DNA of 64,000 nucleotides from Pseudoduganella guangdongensis (GTDB taxonomy: Bacteria > Pseudomonadota > Gammaproteobacteria > Burkholderiales > Burkholderiaceae_D): positions 1-64,000 of the forward strand of contig NZ_WWCJ01000023.1 of assembly GCF_009857475.1 (NCBI RefSeq). The letters are read 5' to 3'. This document shows positions 59,721 to 64,000 of the stretch, piece after piece (within the stretch, counting starts at the first letter, position 1; the number at the start of each line of letters is the position of its first letter). The notes under the pieces are model-generated. The model saw nothing but the letters and a program-made list of their open reading frames with translations. It ran no database searches and had not been told where the DNA came from. Made by a program: the position numbers and the translations under genes.

Positions 59721-61267
59721 GCCGCTGCGGCGCGGGGTGGCGCCTGCAAGCTCCAGACGCTGGCCGGATCGCCCTGCAGGCCGCGCCGCAGCACCGCCCG
59801 CGCCATGCGTGCGAAGCCGAGCGCGAACGACGTGGCAATGCCGGCCGCGCCCAGCATGATCCACTGCCCCGCCAGCGCAGCGCTGAACGGATCGACGCCG
59901 CTGCGCCACCACTGCGTGAACGGCAGCGCGGCGCACAGCAGCGCGCACGTCCACAGCAGCTCGTGCGCGGCGCGCGCCGGCGGCCGCACCAGCGCCCACA
60001 GCACGGCCACGCCGAACACGCCGTAGTAGGCATACTCCTCCGCCTGCACGCCGCCGATGGTTTTGTTGACCAGCAGGAGCGCGCCGATGCCCGCCACGCT
60101 GCCCAGGCACAGGCCCAGCGTCAGCCCCGCCATGAGGCGCGCGCTGCGCTTTTGCAGGCCCTGCCGCTTGCGGCGCGACTCGATCCACAGCAGGTTGCCG
60201 CTATAGAACAGGAAAGCGCCGGCCATGCCGAGCACGAAGTACACCCACTTCAGCGCGTAGCCGCCGAAGTTCCCGAAGTGCAGCGTCTGCAAGCCGCGCA
60301 GGAACACATTGCCCGGGCTGGCGTTCTGCGGCGTGACCAGGCGCTTGATGCGGCCGTCGCTGGTGCTGGCGACAATCGCCGTCAGGCGCGTCAGCTGCCC
60401 GGCGGGCGCCGCGCCGTAGGCCTCGACCTGCCCCGCCGCGTCGCCGATATGGTGGTAGCGCAGGTGGTAGAAGCGGGTGCCCGGCGCGGCGCGCTCCAGG
60501 CCCGCCAGCAGTTCGGGCGCCGGCAGCACGGCGGCCGGCGTGCCGCTCGCCTTGACCGGCACGCTCAATGCGATATCGTCCTGCACCAGGTTAAGCAGCT
60601 TGCCTTCGAAGACCAGGTACTGGAACGGCGCCATCAACAACACGCCCAGCGCCAGCACCGCGCTGCTCCAGGCAAACATGATGTGGAATGGCAGCGACAG
60701 GATGCCGATCGCATTGTGCGCGTCCTGCCACATGCGCTTCAGGTTCTTGCCGACGCGCAGGGCGAACAAGTCCTTCAGGAAGCCCGGCGCGTACAGCACC
60801 ACGCCCGACACCAGCGCCAGCCCGTACAGCACGCAGACCACGCCCAGCACATAGCCGCCCCACGCTTCCGGCAAGCCGGCCGTGTAATGCAGGCGGTACA
60901 GCAGGTGCGCCAGCTCCGAGGCAGGCTGTTCCTCCACCAGCGCGCCCTGCGGCGACAGGCGGAATTCGCGCGCGTGGCCATGCGCGCCGTAGCTGATGCG
61001 CAGCGCCGGTTCGGCCTCGGTCGGCAAGCCCAGGGCGAAGGTCTTGCGGCCTTCCGGGTGGGCGGCCAGGAAGGCGTCGATCAACTGCTGCGCCTTCGCC
61101 GTGCTGTCCATCGGCGCCGTCCGGGCCGACGGCGTTTCCCAGATTTCCAGCTCTTCGTGGAAGACCGTCAGGGCGCCGGCGAAGAAGGCGATGAACAGGC
61201 CAAAGCCCGCCAGCAGCCCGCTCCAGGTGTGCAGCGCCATGTAGTTGCGCAGGGTGGCCGCCTTCAT
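59684..61267 (-). CDS. PepSY-associated membrane protein of a TonB/siderophore operon
   Basis: 527 residues from the ATG at 61267. Four main membrane helices with PepSY periplasmic segments. An N-terminal HTWSGLLAGFGLFIAFFAG helix and a LHYTAGLPEAWG region hold membrane-embedded His residues, as in reductase-type PepSY_TM proteins. Two more helices lie near the C-terminus. Members next to TonB receptors are thought to reduce ferric siderophores at the inner membrane. Overlaps by 4 bp with the small membrane protein upstream. Confidence 0.88.
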   Translation of the reverse strand: MKAATLRNYMALHTWSGLLAGFGLFIAFFAGALTVFHEELEIWETPSARTAPMDSTAKAQQLIDAFLAAHPEGRKTFALGLPTEAEPALRISYGAHGHAREFRLSPQGALVEEQPASELAHLLYRLHYTAGLPEAWGGYVLGVVCVLYGLALVSGVVLYAPGFLKDLFALRVGKNLKRMWQDAHNAIGILSLPFHIMFAWSSAVLALGVLLMAPFQYLVFEGKLLNLVQDDIALSVPVKASGTPAAVLPAPELLAGLERAAPGTRFYHLRYHHIGDAAGQVEAYGAAPAGQLTRLTAIVASTSDGRIKRLVTPQNASPGNVFLRGLQTLHFGNFGGYALKWVYFVLGMAGAFLFYSGNLLWIESRRKRQGLQKRSARLMAGLTLGLCLGSVAGIGALLLVNKTIGGVQAEEYAYYGVFGVAVLWALVRPPARAAHELLWTCALLCAALPFTQWWRSGVDPFSAALAGQWIMLGAAGIATSFALGFARMARAVLRRGLQGDPASVWSLQAPPRAAAAQTAGAASALAR

Positions 61268-61533
61268 GCCGCCACCCGCGCCAGTCCGCTCGCTTTCAGC
61301 AGGTACATCGAGCCGTACACGCCCGCCGTGGCGCTGCCCATCCAGAGCCAGGCGCGCCAGCCGCTGCGGCATTGGAAAGCCGCCGCCATCACGGCCACCC
61401 ACACCAGGAAGAACAGCAGCAGCAATGGCAGCGTCCAGCTGCGCTGGTCGCGCAGCAGCAGGATCAGGATGCCGACCATGCCGGCCGCCAGCGGCATGCC
61501 GAGGAAGGCGGCGGCGCTTGCTTTACCCAACAT
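61264..61533 (-). CDS. small membrane protein (DUF3649-like) of an iron-uptake operon
   Basis: 89 residues with three hydrophobic helices (AAGMVGILILLL, LPLLLLFFLVWVAVMAAAF, GSATAGVYGSMYLL). Similar short proteins are found between TonB-dependent receptors and PepSY proteins; the DUF assignment is from memory of their size and topology. Overlaps the next gene by 4 bp and the previous one by 11 bp. Function unknown. Confidence 0.72.
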   Translation of the reverse strand: MLGKASAAAFLGMPLAAGMVGILILLLRDQRSWTLPLLLLFFLVWVAVMAAAFQCRSGWRAWLWMGSATAGVYGSMYLLKASGLARVAA

Positions 61534-61771
61534 GGCGCATCCTCCGGTAAGCGTTAAGGTAAGGCAGCAGCACCATGCCGAGCATGAAGGCGGCCAGCGC
61601 GATGAAGGCGCCGGCCCAGAAGCCGTACTCCTGGGCCGCCAGGGCGACGGCGCCCGGCAGCAGCGCCAGCCACGCCAGGTGCCATGCCGCCCGTCCGCCC
61701 TGCTGCGGCGAGGCGACGGCGAGGCAGGCGCCGGCCAGCAGCGCGGCGATTACAGAGACCAGTGTCAGCAT
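61523..61771 (-). CDS. small membrane protein (DUF3325-like) of an iron-uptake operon
   Basis: 82 residues with three hydrophobic helices (VSVIAALLAGACLAVAS, AWLALLPGAVALAA, AGAFIALAAFMLGMVLL). It starts 5 bp after the TonB-receptor stop codon. DUF3325-like by size, topology and operon position, not by a clear motif. Function unknown. Confidence 0.72.
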   Translation of the reverse strand: MLTLVSVIAALLAGACLAVASPQQGGRAAWHLAWLALLPGAVALAAQEYGFWAGAFIALAAFMLGMVLLPYLNAYRRMRHVG

Positions 61772-61776
61772 GGCGG

Positions 61777-63915
61777 TCAGATCTTCCCTTCCAGGCCGAA
61801 GGCCAGCTTGCGGCCGTGTCCCATGATCACGCCGTGGCGCCCCGGTACCGAGTTCAGGTTGTTGTAGATGATGTAGTCGCGGTCCAGCAGGTTGCTGCCG
61901 CTGGCAAAGGCCTTGATCCCGCTGGCGAAGCTGTACGCCAGCTTGCCGCCCAACAGCAGGTGGCTCTGGTTGCGGCTCAGGTTGTCGGCATTGCTGAAGC
62001 CTTGGCCTTCATACGCCAGGCGCAGGTTGGCCAGCAGGCGGCCCGGCGTCCAGTTGAAACCGGCCGACTGGGTGCGGCGCGGCGAACGGGCAAACTCATG
62101 GCCGCTGAAATCGCCCTGCGGCGATGTGAAGTCCAGGAACTCGGTGTGCGAGAAGCCCAGCGCGCCGAACACTTCCAGCTCGCGCGTCATGGCGCGGCGC
62201 CCTTCCAGTTCCAGCCCGCTCAGGCGCGAGCGGCCGGCGTTGACGATGAAGTTGTCGATGCTGTTGCGCGCCATATTCACCTGCTGGTCGCTCCAGTCGA
62301 TGCGGTACAGGTTGGCGCTGACGAAGGTGCGCTGCGGCAGCGCGCCTTTCAGCGAGAAATCGTAGTTCCTGGTGTATTCCGGGCCGTAGGCATTGGCGCC
62401 GCGCTGGTAGCTGTAATCCACGCCGCCGCTGCGGTAGCCGCGCTGCACGGTGAAGCCGGCCACCCACTGCGGCGACAGCGCATAGCGCGCGCCCAGCTTG
62501 GGCAGCCACACGCCGCCATCGCTGGCCAGTTGCTGCACGCCGTCCGGACCAAAGGCGCCCGCCGCGATCAGTTGCTGGAAGACCTGGCGCGCCATCGGCG
62601 TGGTGCCGCTGGTTTGCGTGCCGACGCTGCGCGCCTGGTCCTCGGCGTCGTAGCGCAGGCCGGCGGTCAGGGTCAGCGCGCCCAGGCCGTAGTCCGCCTC
62701 GCCGAACACGGCGCGGCTGCGCACCTTGCCCTTTTCATCGTTGCGGCGATCGATAAAGTCGCCGCCAAACAGCTTCTCGCAGGCGGCAGCGCTCGGGCAC
62801 TGGCCGATCATGTCCAGCACATAGGACAGCGGCACGCGGTAGCCTTTGTCCGCGCCGGTGCGCTCATGCGAATAGTAGGCGCCCAGCACGCCGTTCAACT
62901 TGCCCGGCCCCAGCGCGGTGTCGAAATTGGCGCGCACCTCCTGGGTCCGCTGGCGGTTGGTGTAGACGCCGCCGTGCGTGCCCTGGTTCAGCTCCGTCAT
63001 ATCGTAATCGCCGTCGCGCTCGAAGCGGCTGTTGGCCCAAGTAGTCAGCAGCGTAAAATCGGCGCCCAGGGCGCGGAAAGTCTGCTCCAGCGCGCTGTTG
63101 CGGCTGCGGTTTTTCGACACGCTGATCTCATTGGCCAGGGCGATGCGCTGGCGCGGGCTGCGCAGCACGCCCTCCACCTGGCGGTCGCCCTTCTCGAACT
63201 GCGCCTCCGACAACGAGAACAGCGCCTGGTAGTTGTCGCCCCATGGCGTCAGGCGCAGCCGGGCGCGCACATTGTGGCCATCCTCGCGCCCCCAGTTGCG
63301 GTCGCGCCGTGTGGCGTTATAGATGTCGCCGTCGCTGTGGTGCTTCTCGGCGCTGATGCGCAGCGCCGCCGCGTTCTCGCGCAGAGCGCCGCCGCCGGCC
63401 ACGGCGATGCGGCGCAGGCCATCGCTGCCCAGGGCGGCGCGGGCCGCGAAGTCGGCCTGTTCCGACGGCAGGCGCGAACGGATCACCACCGCGCCGGCCA
63501 GCGAGTTGCGGCCCTGGTTGGTCGATTGCGGACCGCGCAGCACTTCCACGCGCTCCATGTCCCAGGCGCTCATGTAATCGATATCCTGGGCAAAGCCGCC
63601 CTGCGGCACGCCGTCGATGGTAATGGTCACGGTCTGGCCCGTGCCGCCGGTGGCGCCGGTCAGTGGAATGCCGCGCAGCGCCAGGCCGGCCGCGCTACTG
63701 ACGTTGGCCATCTGGCTGACCACATCTTCAATGGTTTCATTGCCTGCATTCTCGATCTGGCGCCCGGTGCGGATGCCGATACTGGCATTGCTGTCGATCT
63801 CGGCGCGGCGCAGCTTGTCGCCGCTGATGATGACGGTGTCGAGGTTTGGCTGCGCCAGCGCAGGTGCGGCCAGCAGCACGCCCGACAGGGCGGCGGCGAT
63901 GGACTTCAACTTCAT
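61777..63915 (-). CDS. TonB-dependent outer-membrane receptor (siderophore type)
   Basis: 712 residues. Signal peptide (SIAAALSGVLLAAPALA). TonB-box-like LDTVIISG at about residues 25-32, plug domain (IEDVVSQMANVSSAAGLALRG, ERVEVLRGPQSTNQGRNSLAG) and a 22-strand barrel ending near FGLEGKI. The Fur-type site upstream and the PepSY/small membrane proteins downstream indicate ferric-siderophore or heme-like uptake; the ligand cannot be told. AAAGGG lies 4 bp before the ATG. First gene of the operon. Confidence 0.93.
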   Translation of the reverse strand: MKLKSIAAALSGVLLAAPALAQPNLDTVIISGDKLRRAEIDSNASIGIRTGRQIENAGNETIEDVVSQMANVSSAAGLALRGIPLTGATGGTGQTVTITIDGVPQGGFAQDIDYMSAWDMERVEVLRGPQSTNQGRNSLAGAVVIRSRLPSEQADFAARAALGSDGLRRIAVAGGGALRENAAALRISAEKHHSDGDIYNATRRDRNWGREDGHNVRARLRLTPWGDNYQALFSLSEAQFEKGDRQVEGVLRSPRQRIALANEISVSKNRSRNSALEQTFRALGADFTLLTTWANSRFERDGDYDMTELNQGTHGGVYTNRQRTQEVRANFDTALGPGKLNGVLGAYYSHERTGADKGYRVPLSYVLDMIGQCPSAAACEKLFGGDFIDRRNDEKGKVRSRAVFGEADYGLGALTLTAGLRYDAEDQARSVGTQTSGTTPMARQVFQQLIAAGAFGPDGVQQLASDGGVWLPKLGARYALSPQWVAGFTVQRGYRSGGVDYSYQRGANAYGPEYTRNYDFSLKGALPQRTFVSANLYRIDWSDQQVNMARNSIDNFIVNAGRSRLSGLELEGRRAMTRELEVFGALGFSHTEFLDFTSPQGDFSGHEFARSPRRTQSAGFNWTPGRLLANLRLAYEGQGFSNADNLSRNQSHLLLGGKLAYSFASGIKAFASGSNLLDRDYIIYNNLNSVPGRHGVIMGHGRKLAFGLEGKI

Positions 63916-63957
63916 ATTTCCCTTTAGTGCAAATGTAAATAATTATCAATTGTAATA

Positions 63958-63976
63958 GTAAATGATAATCATTCGC
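63958..63976. promoter_or_regulatory. Fur box upstream of the TonB-receptor operon
   Basis: The central AATGATAATCATT matches all 13 middle positions of the 19-bp Fur consensus. The outer three bases on each side match poorly. An AT-rich promoter zone follows, with GATAAT-like -10 and a second weaker site (AATTATCAATT) nearer the gene. Expected: repression by Fe-Fur when iron is plentiful. Confidence 0.8.
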
Positions 63977-64000
63977 ATCGAAAGGAAAACTTTTCCATTT

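Overview
The window is a GC-rich (roughly two-thirds G+C) stretch of bacterial chromosome. The gene set points to a betaproteobacterium of the Oxalobacteraceae (Massilia/Duganella/Janthinobacterium-like). Evidence for this is an exosortase-B 'Eps' exopolysaccharide cluster, a PEP-CTERM protein, an aerobic CoA-dependent 2-aminobenzoate/salicylate cluster, and the order exbB-exbD-lpxK-trm112-kdsB-adk-hppA. There is no rRNA gene, so the genus is an inference.

Region 1 (1-19.4 kb, all minus strand) is one exopolysaccharide locus. From its promoter end it reads: exosortase-associated CAAX-type protease, outer-membrane barrel EpsL, initiating sugar-1-phosphate transferase, lipoprotein EpsD, export protein EpsE, chain-length protein EpsF, EpsG (with an unusual P-loop), exosortase B, EpsI, a Wzy-like polymerase, a large secreted heparinase II/III-like lyase, a Wzx-like flippase, three glycosyltransferases, a CapK/PaaK-like adenylate-forming enzyme, and the start of a second heparinase II/III family protein cut by the window edge. 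Many neighbours overlap by 4 bp.

Region 2 (19.5-21.9 kb) holds the ABC-F ATPase Uup, tRNA-Arg(CCU) and a small coiled-coil membrane protein.

Region 3 (21.9-29.2 kb) encodes a complete De Ley-Doudoroff route for D-galactose: a fused lactonase/galactose dehydrogenase, DgoD, a LysR regulator, DgoK, DgoA and a sodium/sugar symporter.

Region 4 (29.4-38.4 kb) has a histidine phosphatase, a PEP-CTERM TLD-domain protein, and a MarR-controlled catabolic operon (CoA ligase, two-domain hydroxylase/reductase, SDR, MarR, enoyl-CoA hydratase, acyl-CoA dehydrogenase, RidA). This fits 2-aminobenzoyl-CoA or salicylyl-CoA degradation.

Region 5 (38.4-47.8 kb) has a response regulator, a giant hybrid sensor kinase, a patatin-like phospholipase, gamma-glutamyltransferase, an SDR and a small secreted protein.

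Region 6 (47.9-54.0 kb) is housekeeping: H+-pyrophosphatase, adenylate kinase, KdsB, Trm112, LpxK, ExbD and ExbB.

Region 7 (54.04-54.96 kb) has no gene. It is an AT-rich array of six diverged repeats. Each unit has a DnaA-box-like core and a second element about 39 bp further on. This is the strongest unexplained structure in the window.

Region 8 (54.96-64 kb) has xseA, sodB, a membrane protein, a divergent alcohol dehydrogenase/LysR pair, and a Fur-type iron-uptake operon (TonB receptor, two small membrane proteins, PepSY reductase-like protein).
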